Assembly (NCBI GenBank): GCA_965198725.1
Contig: CBDAPX010000001.1
Coordinates: forward strand, 2,232,001 to 2,296,000
Length of the DNA: 64,000 bases
Direction of reading: 5' to 3'
From: CBDAPX01 sp965198725
GTDB taxonomy: Bacteria; Pseudomonadota; Alphaproteobacteria; Rhodobacterales; Rhodobacteraceae
Position 1 is the stretch's first letter. Each line of letters opens with the position of its first letter. The position numbers and the translations under genes were made by a program. Below, piece by piece: positions 36,517 to 45,289 of the stretch. The notes beneath the pieces were generated by a model that worked only from the letters and a program-made list of their open reading frames with translations, did no database searches and was not told where the DNA came from.

Positions 36517-39204
36517 TCACGCCGCCTGTGCAAGGTTGCGCAGCACGTAATGCAGGACGCCGCCATGTTCGATATATTCGATCTCAATCGCGGTATCGAT
36601 CCGGCACTTCAGCATGATCTCTTTCGCTGTGCCATCCGCCATGGTGATGGTGCAAGGCACCTCTTGCAGCGGCTCAATCGTGTCCAGACCGCTGATCGAG
36701 ACGGTTTCATCGCCGGTCAGGTCAAGCGATTTGCGGGTGTCCCCACCGGTGAACTCAAACGGAATGACGCCCATGCCAACAAGATTGGACCGGTGGATAC
36801 GCTCAAAGCTTTCGGCGATGACCGCCTTGACACCCAACAGGGCTGTGCCCTTGGCCGCCCAGTCGCGGGACGATCCCGCACCGTATTGCTCACCGCCAAA
36901 GATGACGAGCGGTGTACCCGCGTCCTGATAAGCCATCGCGGCGTCAAAGATTGAGGTCTGCGCGCCATCCGGGCCCTTGGTATAGCCACCTTCGACACCG
37001 TCCAGCATCTCATTCTTGATGCGGATGTTGGCAAAGGTTCCGCGCATCATGATCTCATGATTGCCCCGACGCGAGCCGTAAGAGTTAAACTCTCGCGGTG
37101 CGACCTGCCGCTCGGTCAGGTACTGACCGGCGGGCGTGGTTTCCTTGAACGACCCAGCCGGAGAGATGTGGTCGGTGGTGATCATGTCACCCAACAACGC
37201 CAAGACGCGCGCGCCTTCGATATTGGTGATCACGCCCGGCTCTGGTGACATGCCTTGGAAATAGGGCGGGTTTTGCACATATGTTGAAGTCGGCGGCCAG
37301 TCATAGGTTTTCTGATCCGTCGTCTCGACGCCGCGCCACTTTTCGTCCCCTTTGAAAACATCCGCGTATTTTTCGATAAACGCTTCGCGGGTCACGGTTG
37401 CCTCGACCAGTTCGGCGACCTCTTGGCTGGTGGGCCAGATGTCTTTGAGGAAGACATCGTTGCCGTCCTTATCCGTGCCCAGCGGCTCTGTCGTCAGGTC
37501 GATATCCAGCGTTCCGGCCAACGCATAGGCCACGACTAGCGGTGGCGAGGCGAGGTAGTTGGCGCGCACATCCGGGCTGATCCGGCCTTCGAAGTTGCGG
37601 TTGCCGGACAGGACCGATGTGGCGACCAGATCGCCTTCTGCAATCGCATCGCTCAGCTCTTTTTGGATCGGGCCAGAGTTACCGATGCAAGTCGTGCAGC
37701 CATAGCCGACAAGGTTAAAGCCGATCTTGTCCAGATCCTCTTGCAGGCCCGCAGCCTCCAGATAGGCGCTCACCACCTGAGAACCCGGTGCGAGCGAGGT
37801 TTTGACCCATGGTTTGCGGTCGAGACCCAGCGCCGCAGCCTTGCGCGCGACAAGGCCCGCACCGATCATCACGTAGGGGTTCGAAGTGTTGGTGCAAGAG
37901 GTGATCGAGGCGATCACAACCTTGCCGCTTTCCATTGTGTAGTCCTCACCTGCAACGGCAACTTCTTTGCCCATCGGACGTTTGAAGGTTTCTTCCATTT
38001 CGCGTGTAAAGGCCGATTTTGCGTCTGTCAGCGCCACGAAATCCTGCGGGCGTTTGGGCCCTGAAATGGCGGGCACGATGGTGCCCATATCGAGGTGCAG
38101 TGTATCCGTGTAAACCGGCGCATAGTCGTCACCTCGCCAGAACCCGTTTTCCTTGGCATAGGCCTCGACCAGCGCGATGCGATCTTCGTCCCGGCCGGTG
38201 TTCCGAAGATAGCGCAGCGTTTCGCCATCGATCGGGAAGAAGCCACAGGTCGCGCCGTATTCCGGGGCCATGTTCGCGATGGTTGCACGGTCAGCCAGCG
38301 GCAGACGGTTCAGGCCTTCGCCATAGAATTCAACGAATTTGCCGACAACACCCTTGGCGCGCAGCATTTCAACGACCTTCAGCACAAGGTCCGTGCCGGT
38401 GGTGCCTTCGACCATCGATCCGGTCAGCTCAAAGCCGATCACCTCGGGAATGAGCATCGAAATTGGCTGGCCTAGCATCGCGGCTTCGGCCTCGATCCCG
38501 CCAACACCCCAGCCCAGCACGGCCGCGCCGTTGACCATCGTCGTGTGGCTATCCGTGCCGACCAGCGTGTCGGGATAAGCAACCTCTTCCCCGTTTTGAT
38601 CTGTGTCCGTCCAGACGGTCTGGGCCAGGTATTCCAGGTTCACCTGATGGCAGATGCCCGTGCCGGGCGGCACCACCCGGAAATTGTTGAACGCGGATTG
38701 ACCCCATTTGAGGAAGGTATAGCGCTCCATGTTCCGTTCATATTCGCGGTCCACGTTCATCTGGAAGGCGCGCGGATTGCCAAAGGCGTCGATCATGACA
38801 GAGTGGTCGATGACAAGGTCAACCGGGTTCAGCGGGTTGATCTTTTCGGGGTCACCGCCAAGGGCCACAAGTCCGTCGCGCATCGCTGCAAGGTCGACGA
38901 CGGCCGGAACCCCGGTGAAATCCTGCATCAGCACGCGCGCCGGGCGATAGGCGATCTCGCGCGGGTTCTGCCCACCGTTCGCGCCCCATTCGGCAAATGC
39001 CTTGATGTCGTCGACTTCGACGGTCTTGCCATCTTCGAAGCGCAGCATGTTTTCCAGAACGACTTTCAAAGCGGCGGGCAGTTTGGAAAAGTCGCCCAAT
39101 CCGGCCTCTTGCGCTTCGGGAATGGAATAATAGGAAATCGTTTTGCAGTTGACGGTAATCGATTTACGCGTCTTGGCGGTGTCCTGTCCGACGGTGATTG
39201 GCAT
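36517..39204 (-). CDS. acnA: aconitate hydratase AcnA
   Basis: Aconitase A interconverts citrate and isocitrate in the TCA cycle. The 895-residue protein has the iron-sulfur cluster cysteines in ITSCTNTSNPYVM and GYGCTTCIGNSGP, the N-terminal signature LVIDHSVMIDAFG, GTDSHTTMVNGAAVLGWGVGG and the swivel-domain motif GEQYGAGSSRDWAAKG. Length and start (MPITVGQDTAKTRKS) are those of the IRP1-like AcnA group. It has its own terminator and a 232-base upstream region shared with the divergent DUF1223 gene. Confidence 0.97.
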   Translation of the reverse strand: MPITVGQDTAKTRKSITVNCKTISYYSIPEAQEAGLGDFSKLPAALKVVLENMLRFEDGKTVEVDDIKAFAEWGANGGQNPREIAYRPARVLMQDFTGVPAVVDLAAMRDGLVALGGDPEKINPLNPVDLVIDHSVMIDAFGNPRAFQMNVDREYERNMERYTFLKWGQSAFNNFRVVPPGTGICHQVNLEYLAQTVWTDTDQNGEEVAYPDTLVGTDSHTTMVNGAAVLGWGVGGIEAEAAMLGQPISMLIPEVIGFELTGSMVEGTTGTDLVLKVVEMLRAKGVVGKFVEFYGEGLNRLPLADRATIANMAPEYGATCGFFPIDGETLRYLRNTGRDEDRIALVEAYAKENGFWRGDDYAPVYTDTLHLDMGTIVPAISGPKRPQDFVALTDAKSAFTREMEETFKRPMGKEVAVAGEDYTMESGKVVIASITSCTNTSNPYVMIGAGLVARKAAALGLDRKPWVKTSLAPGSQVVSAYLEAAGLQEDLDKIGFNLVGYGCTTCIGNSGPIQKELSDAIAEGDLVATSVLSGNRNFEGRISPDVRANYLASPPLVVAYALAGTLDIDLTTEPLGTDKDGNDVFLKDIWPTSQEVAELVEATVTREAFIEKYADVFKGDEKWRGVETTDQKTYDWPPTSTYVQNPPYFQGMSPEPGVITNIEGARVLALLGDMITTDHISPAGSFKETTPAGQYLTERQVAPREFNSYGSRRGNHEIMMRGTFANIRIKNEMLDGVEGGYTKGPDGAQTSIFDAAMAYQDAGTPLVIFGGEQYGAGSSRDWAAKGTALLGVKAVIAESFERIHRSNLVGMGVIPFEFTGGDTRKSLDLTGDETVSISGLDTIEPLQEVPCTITMADGTAKEIMLKCRIDTAIEIEYIEHGGVLHYVLRNLAQAA

Positions 39205-39436
39205 GGCTGGCCTCCCTCTCAGGTCAAATTTTTGGGAACGTGCTATGATTTAAATGCACGCTTCGGTGACAGTATTCAATGGGTCTGTACCGAAATTGGC
39301 CAATTTTGTATACCATTGTACACAATACATGCAGCGTTGCGCGCGCGCCACACTCACTCTGTCTCGCAAAACCTTGATTGGTTATTTCAGGATGTGCCGG
39401 TTACATCCATCGATGCAACGCAAGGAACCGCACCCG

Positions 39437-40141
39437 ATGATGAAACGTTTTGCCGCCGTGGCATTGGCCGCTTTGAGCTTTGGCGCACTGCAAGCGCAGG
39501 CGCAATCGTCCCCTGTCGTGGTGGAACTTTTTACGTCTCAGGGCTGTTCATCCTGTCCGCCAGCTGACCGTTTGATGCATGAACTGGCCGAGCGTGAGGA
39601 TGTGATCGCCTTGGCGCTGCACGTGGATTATTGGGATTATATCGGCTGGAAAGACGAGTTCGCTGATCCCGAAAACACCGTCCGCCAAAAGGCATACGCC
39701 CATCTGGCCGGACGGCGGATGATCTACACGCCGCAGATGATCATCAATGGTAAGGATGATGTCGTCGGCGCGCGGTCTATGGAATTGGCCGAATTGATCA
39801 TGAAACACGGCGCGGCCACGCCAAAAGTCGCGCTGACGGTTGAGCGGTCGGGCGACGTCATGACGGTGTCCGCGACGCCGATCAAGGGTCTTGGACGCGC
39901 GGCGTTGGACGTTCATCTTGTGCGCTTCATGCCGGAAAAAACGGTAAAGATCACGCGCGGTGAGAATGCCGGTAAAACGATCAGCTATGCCAATATTGTT
40001 GCGGATTGGCAGGTGATCGGACAATGGGATGGCAATGACGCGCTGGCGCTTTCTGCTTCTCTGGGCAACAGCGACCCGGTGGCCATCATTATCCAGGAAC
40101 AAGGGCCGGGCGCCATTCTGGCCGCGGCAAAGCTGGATTAA
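39437..40141 (+). CDS. secreted thioredoxin-fold DUF1223 protein
   Basis: The 234-residue protein has a signal peptide (MMKRFAAVALAALSFGALQAQAQ) and a DUF1223 domain: VVVELFTSQGCSSCPPADRL with a CSSC thioredoxin-like motif, ALHVDYWDYIGWKDEF and YTPQMIINGKDDVVGARS. It is periplasmic or exported; a redox role is implied by the CxxC but not established. ATG at 39437 (or 39440) follows AAGGA. Its stop overlaps the stop of the convergent acyltransferase gene by four bases. Confidence 0.9.
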   Translation: MMKRFAAVALAALSFGALQAQAQSSPVVVELFTSQGCSSCPPADRLMHELAEREDVIALALHVDYWDYIGWKDEFADPENTVRQKAYAHLAGRRMIYTPQMIINGKDDVVGARSMELAELIMKHGAATPKVALTVERSGDVMTVSATPIKGLGRAALDVHLVRFMPEKTVKITRGENAGKTISYANIVADWQVIGQWDGNDALALSASLGNSDPVAIIIQEQGPGAILAAAKLD

Positions 40142-41061
40142 TCCACGATATCGGGCTGAATGCCCAACCCGCCCCAAGGTTTCCAACGGCGGTGGATCCA
40201 GAACCATTGCCCCATATGTTGACGCACCATTGCTTCGAGGTTGTCGTTCATGGCCTGGGTCATCGTTTCCGGGTCTGAATGCGGAATTGGCGCGTGGAAC
40301 TCGATATCAAAGTCGAGGCCATTTTCGCGCCGCACCGCATAGACGGGCACGACAAGGCAATCATATTTGACCGCCATTTCCGCCGTGATCAAAGAGGTGA
40401 CGGCAGGTTGCCCGAAAAAGGTCAACTCAGACCCTTGATGCGCATGCAAATCGACCAGAATGCCCAATGTCCCGCCTTGACGCAGATGCCGGACCAATTC
40501 GACCATGCCGCGCCGGCCCTGCTCAAAGATCGGTTCGCCAAACCCTGCCAAAGCGGCGGTGTAGTAATCATTGAAATAGGGGTTGGCCATGCGGCGGTAC
40601 AGGGCGCCCATTTCGTGGCCCTTAGAGAACAGTTTGGCCCGCGCAGCGAGGTAATTTCCAAAATGTGAGGCCAGCAGGATTACTGGCCGCCCCGACGCGC
40701 GCGCGTCCAGAAGCGGTTGCCACCCGGGGCCTGTAATTTCAGCCGCTTCGGCCCGCTTTTTGAATCCCTTGGCCGAAAAGTGTTCGATCAGCGTACGACC
40801 GGCATTGTCGGGGACGTCATGCACCAATTTTTCGACTTCGTCCTTGGTCAAATCCGGGCGGGCCAGTTTCAAATTGGTCCGAATGCGGCGTGGGTATCGC
40901 GCAATCGGCGACACCAACTTGGCCGACAGCCACCCCATGAAGTGCAACCGTGTTTCATAGGGCAAAATCAGAACGAGCGAGATCAACCCGCGAAGGATGA
41001 CATTGCTGGCGAAATAGCCGATGCGGTCGAAACGGGACAACTCTGACTTATGCGCGGGCAT
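40138..41061 (-). CDS. LpxL/HtrB-like lysophospholipid or lauroyl acyltransferase
   Basis: The 307-residue protein has an N-terminal hydrophobic segment (NVILRGLISLVLILPYETR) and the LpxL/HtrB fold: PVILLASHFGNYLAARA, YRRMANPYFN, QGRRGMVELVRHLRQGG, GILVDLHAHQG and MGQWFWIHRRWKPW. The family catalytic motif is H-X4-D/E; here the histidine of SHFGNY is followed at the acidic position by Leu (codon CTC), so the expected catalytic acid is missing. It may use another residue, or have altered activity. It follows the EamA gene by 11 bases. Confidence 0.85.
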   Translation of the reverse strand: MPAHKSELSRFDRIGYFASNVILRGLISLVLILPYETRLHFMGWLSAKLVSPIARYPRRIRTNLKLARPDLTKDEVEKLVHDVPDNAGRTLIEHFSAKGFKKRAEAAEITGPGWQPLLDARASGRPVILLASHFGNYLAARAKLFSKGHEMGALYRRMANPYFNDYYTAALAGFGEPIFEQGRRGMVELVRHLRQGGTLGILVDLHAHQGSELTFFGQPAVTSLITAEMAVKYDCLVVPVYAVRRENGLDFDIEFHAPIPHSDPETMTQAMNDNLEAMVRQHMGQWFWIHRRWKPWGGLGIQPDIVD

Positions 41062-41072
41062 CGGGAACCTGG

Positions 41073-41945
41073 TTAGTTTCGGAACGTTTCGCGCTGCCAC
41101 ACATAAAGCCCGGCCAACGCAATCACAAGCGCGCCGCAAATGGTCCAGATGTCCGGCCATTCGCCAAAGAACAGCATGCCCCAAACCGCGGCGAATATCA
41201 GGCCGGAATAAGCGTATGGCGCCAGCATCGCGGCCTCGCCCGCCGTAAAGGCGCGGATCAGGCAAAGCTGACCCAATGTTCCAAATCCTGCCACCATCGC
41301 CATCAGGATCAGGCCGGTTGCATCAGGTGTTTGCCAAAAGAACGGCAAGCCGCATGTCAGAACCACGGTCCCCACCAAACCGGTGTAAAAAAGCGACGTC
41401 CAGATATCTTCTTCGGGTCCGACCCGGCGCGTCAAAAGGGCATAGGTTGAATAGCACAGCGCGGCGAGGATCGGGAAAATGGCTGCCGGTTGAAACACAT
41501 CCGTTCCCGGCCGCATGACAATCAAAGCCCCGATCATTGCAACGCAAATCCCGATGATCCGTCGCAGGCCAAGTGCCTCACCCAGAAAGAGCGCGGCCCC
41601 CAGGGTGATGAACATTGGGTTTGTCGACATCAGAGCGGCGGCATCGCTCAGCGGTATGCGGCTGAGCCCGACAAAGAAAAATCCGGATGCCAGCATCAGC
41701 ATCAAGGACCGCAAAACATGGATTTTTGGGTACTTTGTTTGCATCACCGGGCGCAGGCGGGGCAGGACCAACACAAACACAACGATCATCTGCCAGGTGT
41801 AGCGCGCCCACAGACCCATCAGCACGCCAACCTTCGGCGCCAGCGCCTTGATCGAGGCGTCCATCATCGAGAAAAAGAAAACAGTGGCGATCATGAAAAG
41901 TATCGCTTGGCTGTTTTGCCGTCCGGCTGGATCGGCAAAAGTCAC
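41073..41945 (-). CDS. EamA/DMT family transporter
   Basis: The 290-residue protein has ten predicted membrane helices in two EamA repeats (FFFSMMDASIKALAPKVG; SDAAALMSTNPMFITLGA; GTLGQLCLIRAFTAGEAA; APYAYSGLIFAAVWGMLFFG). The substrate is unknown; relatives move small metabolites or nucleotide precursors. I chose the GTG at 41945 (MTFADPAGRQNSQ) with GGAAG six bases upstream. The open frame continues into the MITE at 42040, and codons from there are not part of the gene. Confidence 0.85.
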   Translation of the reverse strand: MTFADPAGRQNSQAILFMIATVFFFSMMDASIKALAPKVGVLMGLWARYTWQMIVVFVLVLPRLRPVMQTKYPKIHVLRSLMLMLASGFFFVGLSRIPLSDAAALMSTNPMFITLGAALFLGEALGLRRIIGICVAMIGALIVMRPGTDVFQPAAIFPILAALCYSTYALLTRRVGPEEDIWTSLFYTGLVGTVVLTCGLPFFWQTPDATGLILMAMVAGFGTLGQLCLIRAFTAGEAAMLAPYAYSGLIFAAVWGMLFFGEWPDIWTICGALVIALAGLYVWQRETFRN

Positions 41946-42039
41946 GGGCGGCTTCCAGCGCCCGTGATACGGACTGAGATCATGTAGGTCATGCCGATGA
42001 TCTAGGCGTGCAATCGCGGCAATGTCTATCGCGATTTTA

Positions 42040-42305
42040 GGGTCTGTGGACAATCACCAGTACACCCCAGCGCGAGAACCATTTTGCCGCCAACGCGCGG
42101 ATTTGAGGCCTGCGATCTGGTTGATCGGAGCCGAGAATACGCAAAGTCGGAGGCAAAATGGGCCGCGCCGCCGAGCGGTTTCGCCAAAATTGCCCATTTC
42201 TGCGTCATTTGCGCTTGAAAGAGATCACTCTTACTGCGCGCAAATTCCAGGAACTGAGCAATTTTGGACGGAAACTGGGGTGTACTGGTGATTGTCCACA
42301 GACCC
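42040..42305. mobile_element. MITE copy 2 (266 bp, perfect 31-bp inverted terminal repeats)
   Basis: This copy has perfect 31-base terminal inverted repeats (42040-42070 and 42275-42305) flanked by TA on each side (TTAG left, CTAG right). It has the same length and orientation as copy 1 at 32203-32468 and differs at about six bases. It sits in the gap between the EamA gene start and the 3' end of the TPR gene, 95 bases upstream of the former, so it could affect EamA expression. It carries no transposase. Confidence 0.88.
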
Positions 42306-42327
42306 TAGATCATCGGCCAACGGATCA

Positions 42328-42930
42328 TCAGTAGCTGTATGTCAACCCGGTGCGGATCGCTTCGCGCAACGATGCCTCTGCCCAGCTGCCTTCGCCACCA
42401 CGCGCAACGATTTCGCGCCACTGTGCGATTGCTTCATCAGTTTTGCCCGCCTCGATGAATCCCTGACCCATGTAGGATCGCGCAAGGATGTTGTCGGGGT
42501 TCTGGGTGATGGCATCCTGATAGAAGGTGTTGGCCAGATCCATGTTGCCCAGCTTGCGGTGCGTAAAGCCCCAATAGGTCATCACGCGGTCATCCGCCTG
42601 GTCCATTTGGCTCAAAACCATCTGCGCGCTTTCATAGCGTCCTGCATAGGCCATCTCGCGCACAGCGCCATAAAGAGTGTCTGTATCCAAAGAAGAGCTT
42701 TGATCCGGGCGAATGCACTTTTTCAGCTTGGCGTCCCAAACGCCGTTCACCTTCTGGCTATAACGGACATAGCTTTTCTTTTCCTTGTCCCACTGACGCT
42801 CGGAAAAGCAGTCCTGGGTCGTCTCGGTTGTTTTCGGCGGGTTGGAAAACGTTGTACCCGGGCCAGAGCTTTCGCCCGCTGCGAAAGCAAAGGTGGGGGC
42901 ACAAATCGCGACGATGGCAAGAATTCGCAT
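42328..42930 (-). CDS. secreted TPR-like protein
   Basis: The 200-residue protein has a signal peptide (MRILAIVAICAPTFAFAAG), a short region with two cysteines (TTQDCFSERQWDKEKK; GVWDAKLKKCIRP) and then about three TPR-like helical pairs: DTLYGAVREMAYAGRYESA, VMTYWGFTHRKLGNMDLAN, and NILARSYMGQGFIEAGKTD. It should act in the periplasm as a protein-protein adaptor. AGGAG precedes the ATG. It ends 22 bases before the MITE copy. The W-D-x5-C pattern recurs in the small secreted protein encoded just upstream. Confidence 0.78.
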   Translation of the reverse strand: MRILAIVAICAPTFAFAAGESSGPGTTFSNPPKTTETTQDCFSERQWDKEKKSYVRYSQKVNGVWDAKLKKCIRPDQSSSLDTDTLYGAVREMAYAGRYESAQMVLSQMDQADDRVMTYWGFTHRKLGNMDLANTFYQDAITQNPDNILARSYMGQGFIEAGKTDEAIAQWREIVARGGEGSWAEASLREAIRTGLTYSY

Positions 42931-43039
42931 GGTAATCTCCTGTGTCGATATGCTCGGCTGATACCGAACCTAGCTCAATAACGCGCGAAGCGACCCATTT
43001 GAGGGTCGCTTCGGTCTTCAAACTGCCGTGAACGATGAG

Positions 43040-43204
43040 TCAGCTGCTGACGCTTTCCACGCAGGCTTGTTTTTCAGCATCCCAAGCGGTGCCAGCGATG
43101 CAGGACTGTGCTTGCTGGTCGTAATGGCCCCAGCTGCATTCCGCATAGGCCAGCGTGGGCAGGGTGGTGAGGGCCAGGGCGGCCAGAAGGGTCTTCATGG
43201 TCAT
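43040..43204 (-). CDS. small secreted cysteine protein (W-D-x5-C motif)
   Basis: The 54-residue product has a signal peptide (MTMKTLLAALALTTLPTLAYA) and a 33-residue mature part with three cysteines (ECSWGHYDQQAQSCIAGTAW and WDAEKQACVE). The pattern resembles short chitin-binding (CBM14-like) modules and small Rhodobacteraceae secreted proteins, which are sometimes mislabelled adenylosuccinate lyase; I see no enzyme. GGAG six bases upstream favours the ATG at 43204 over the one two codons in. It precedes the secreted TPR gene by 109 bases on the same strand. Confidence 0.7.
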   Translation of the reverse strand: MTMKTLLAALALTTLPTLAYAECSWGHYDQQAQSCIAGTAWDAEKQACVESVSS

Positions 43205-43406
43205 CTTGCTCTCCTGTTAGACTATCGTAAGGGAATGCTAGCCCGTTTGGTCGCTGGTTCAAAGCGATTTGCTGGTGCCGTCGGGTGGGGCAAAAGGCCC
43301 TGCAAGGGATTTCAAGGGCTTACGTGCGCGGTTGTATCGATCAATCCAATTGGTTGGCCTGCAAATGCACAAAAACTGTCCATTTTCGTTTCAGATCCCG
43401 ACCCGG

Positions 43407-45125
43407 TCAGACAATGAAATTGCTTTCATCCAAGTCATCTGCCTGCACGGATTTCAGGATAAGCTTATCGCCGACCATGCCGTTTGCCAGACCGCTCAGG
43501 TCGATGATAGTTGCCCAACCCTGGTCCTCCGTCACCGCTGCGAGGTCTTCATACGTGATCCCATAGGCCGTCAGATCGATCTGGTCGTGATCGGCTTCAA
43601 AGTCATGGATATAGTCTTTGCCGCTGCCCGCGGAGACGACAAAAGTGTCGCTTGATCCATCTCCGGTCCAGTTGCCGCCCCACATATGGTCATTGCCAGC
43701 CCCGCCTTCGATTGTGTCAGACCCTGTGCCGCCGACCAGCTTGTCTTTTCCGGCCCCGCCCGACAGAGCGTCATGACCGCTGCCGCCGTCGATGTAATCC
43801 TTACCATCGCCACCCGACAGGACGTCATCGCCGGACTGACCTCGGATTTTGTCATTGCCTTCACCACCCTCTACGAAATCGTCGCCGCTGCCTGCGTTGA
43901 GAATGTCCTTCCCATCGCCGCCATCAAGCGTGTCATGCCCCGTGCCGCCGCTCAGCCGGTCCGTACCACCGCCACCGAAAAGCTTGTCGTCGCCTGACCC
44001 GCCGCGCAGTTTGTCGGCACCTCCCTCTGGTCCGGAGGCATCTGCATCGCCATAAAGCGTGTCATTGCCAGACCCCGCGTTGATCACATCCGCGCCAGCG
44101 CCCCCTTCGGCGTAATCATCGCCTGCTTCAAGATTGATGGTGTCGTCGCCGTCTTCGCCAAAAGCGGTGTCATCACCATCGCCGGCATTCACAACATCAT
44201 CACCCGATCCGGCAAAAAGCTGATCCGCACCCCCATTGCCCAGCAAAATGTCATCGCCATCACCGCCTTGCAGGACGTCGGCGGAATTGTCTTTTTCGGC
44301 AGGGCCGTCCTTGGCAATGCGGGTCGCGTCATAGACCCATTTACCCTCCACCAACATCCATTCGGACCCCGCGCCGGCACCGGCCAGCAGATCGTCACCA
44401 CCGTCCCCGATCAACGTATCGCTGTCACCGCCGCCCTCCAGCCGGTCATCCCCGCCATCAGGCACATTTTCGATCAGCTTCACATTGTCGAGTGCGATCC
44501 CGACATACCCTTTCTCGCTGACCCCGATCAGTCGCACGGTGTCGCTGCCATCGCCGCTGCCAGCTTCAACCGTGAAATCAAAGGTCTGCATATCCCGCGT
44601 TTGAGGGTCGAGCGTGCCGACCCGGACGCCGTTCCACCAGACCTCAACCGTTGACGGGAACGCCGCGCTTTGAAGGGCCGCGTCCATGCTCAGCGTCAGC
44701 GATGTACCCTGTGCCAATCCATCGATCTTTTGCGACAGGCGGGCGTCGTTTCCGGGTCCGCCATTGGCCATATCAAGCCATTGCTCGCCGTCGCTGGCCT
44801 GAACGCCCAGATATCCGTTGAAGGGGAGCTCGCTCCAATTGCCCTCAACTTGCCAACCGTCCAGTTTGGCCAATTTGCCCCAGCCGGTTTTGGCCCCGAG
44901 CTGAGAGGCTTCAAAAGAGCCGTTGACGATCAGGTTTTCTGCGCCCGGCGACACGGCAGCCGCGCCATCCCCGATCAGCACATCCTGACCGGTACCGCCA
45001 TAGGCCACGTCATCATTCGCGCCCAGTTCAACCCGGTCATCACCACCCCCGGCGCCGACCACGTCCTGGTCTGCACCGGTCGAAATGACGTCATCCTTGT
45101 CTGTTCCAGTCACCTTGTTTGCCAT
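43407..45125 (-). CDS. RTX calcium-binding secreted protein
   Basis: The 572-residue protein has no signal peptide and is rich in Asp/Gly. About residues 5-50 and 225-500 contain many RTX nonapeptides (GGxGxDxLx type, such as GGDGDDILLGNGGADQLFAG) that bind calcium and fold outside the cell. Between them, residues about 60-225 form a beta-rich module (LIVNGSFEASQLGAKTGWGK, DGEQWLDMANGG) like DUF642/carbohydrate-binding domains. The C-terminus (residues about 500-572) has the aromatic, hydrophobic end typical of type I secretion signals. No ABC exporter is adjacent. No lipase or protease motif was seen; adhesion or surface binding is a guess. Confidence 0.88.
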   Translation of the reverse strand: MANKVTGTDKDDVISTGADQDVVGAGGGDDRVELGANDDVAYGGTGQDVLIGDGAAAVSPGAENLIVNGSFEASQLGAKTGWGKLAKLDGWQVEGNWSELPFNGYLGVQASDGEQWLDMANGGPGNDARLSQKIDGLAQGTSLTLSMDAALQSAAFPSTVEVWWNGVRVGTLDPQTRDMQTFDFTVEAGSGDGSDTVRLIGVSEKGYVGIALDNVKLIENVPDGGDDRLEGGGDSDTLIGDGGDDLLAGAGAGSEWMLVEGKWVYDATRIAKDGPAEKDNSADVLQGGDGDDILLGNGGADQLFAGSGDDVVNAGDGDDTAFGEDGDDTINLEAGDDYAEGGAGADVINAGSGNDTLYGDADASGPEGGADKLRGGSGDDKLFGGGGTDRLSGGTGHDTLDGGDGKDILNAGSGDDFVEGGEGNDKIRGQSGDDVLSGGDGKDYIDGGSGHDALSGGAGKDKLVGGTGSDTIEGGAGNDHMWGGNWTGDGSSDTFVVSAGSGKDYIHDFEADHDQIDLTAYGITYEDLAAVTEDQGWATIIDLSGLANGMVGDKLILKSVQADDLDESNFIV

Positions 45126-45289
45126 CGCTTACACTCCACACAACCACGTGCGCAAACTTACGGCTGGCGGTGAAGGAAGGCTTAAGCGCGAAACGGGAAA
45201 TGTTTCGAATTTAAAGTCAGTTGCACAGGTTAGCGTCCTGCATTGCACCGCCGCGCGACGGCGGGGAACTTCGCCTGTTGGGGCGTCGA

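Noticed and set aside
43040..43204. Naming the small cysteine protein adenylosuccinate lyase
   Set aside because: Such small proteins sometimes carry that label in databases, but this one has no lyase motif. The true purB is at 47237-48541.
43261..43300. GGTTCAAA-type sequences that resemble a tRNA T-loop
   Set aside because: No acceptor or anticodon stem could be formed around them. The same applied to similar strings within genes.
43600..45000. Repeated DNA that could look like a CRISPR array or tandem repeat
   Set aside because: The repetition follows the codons of RTX nonapeptides and has no conserved repeat plus unique spacer pattern.
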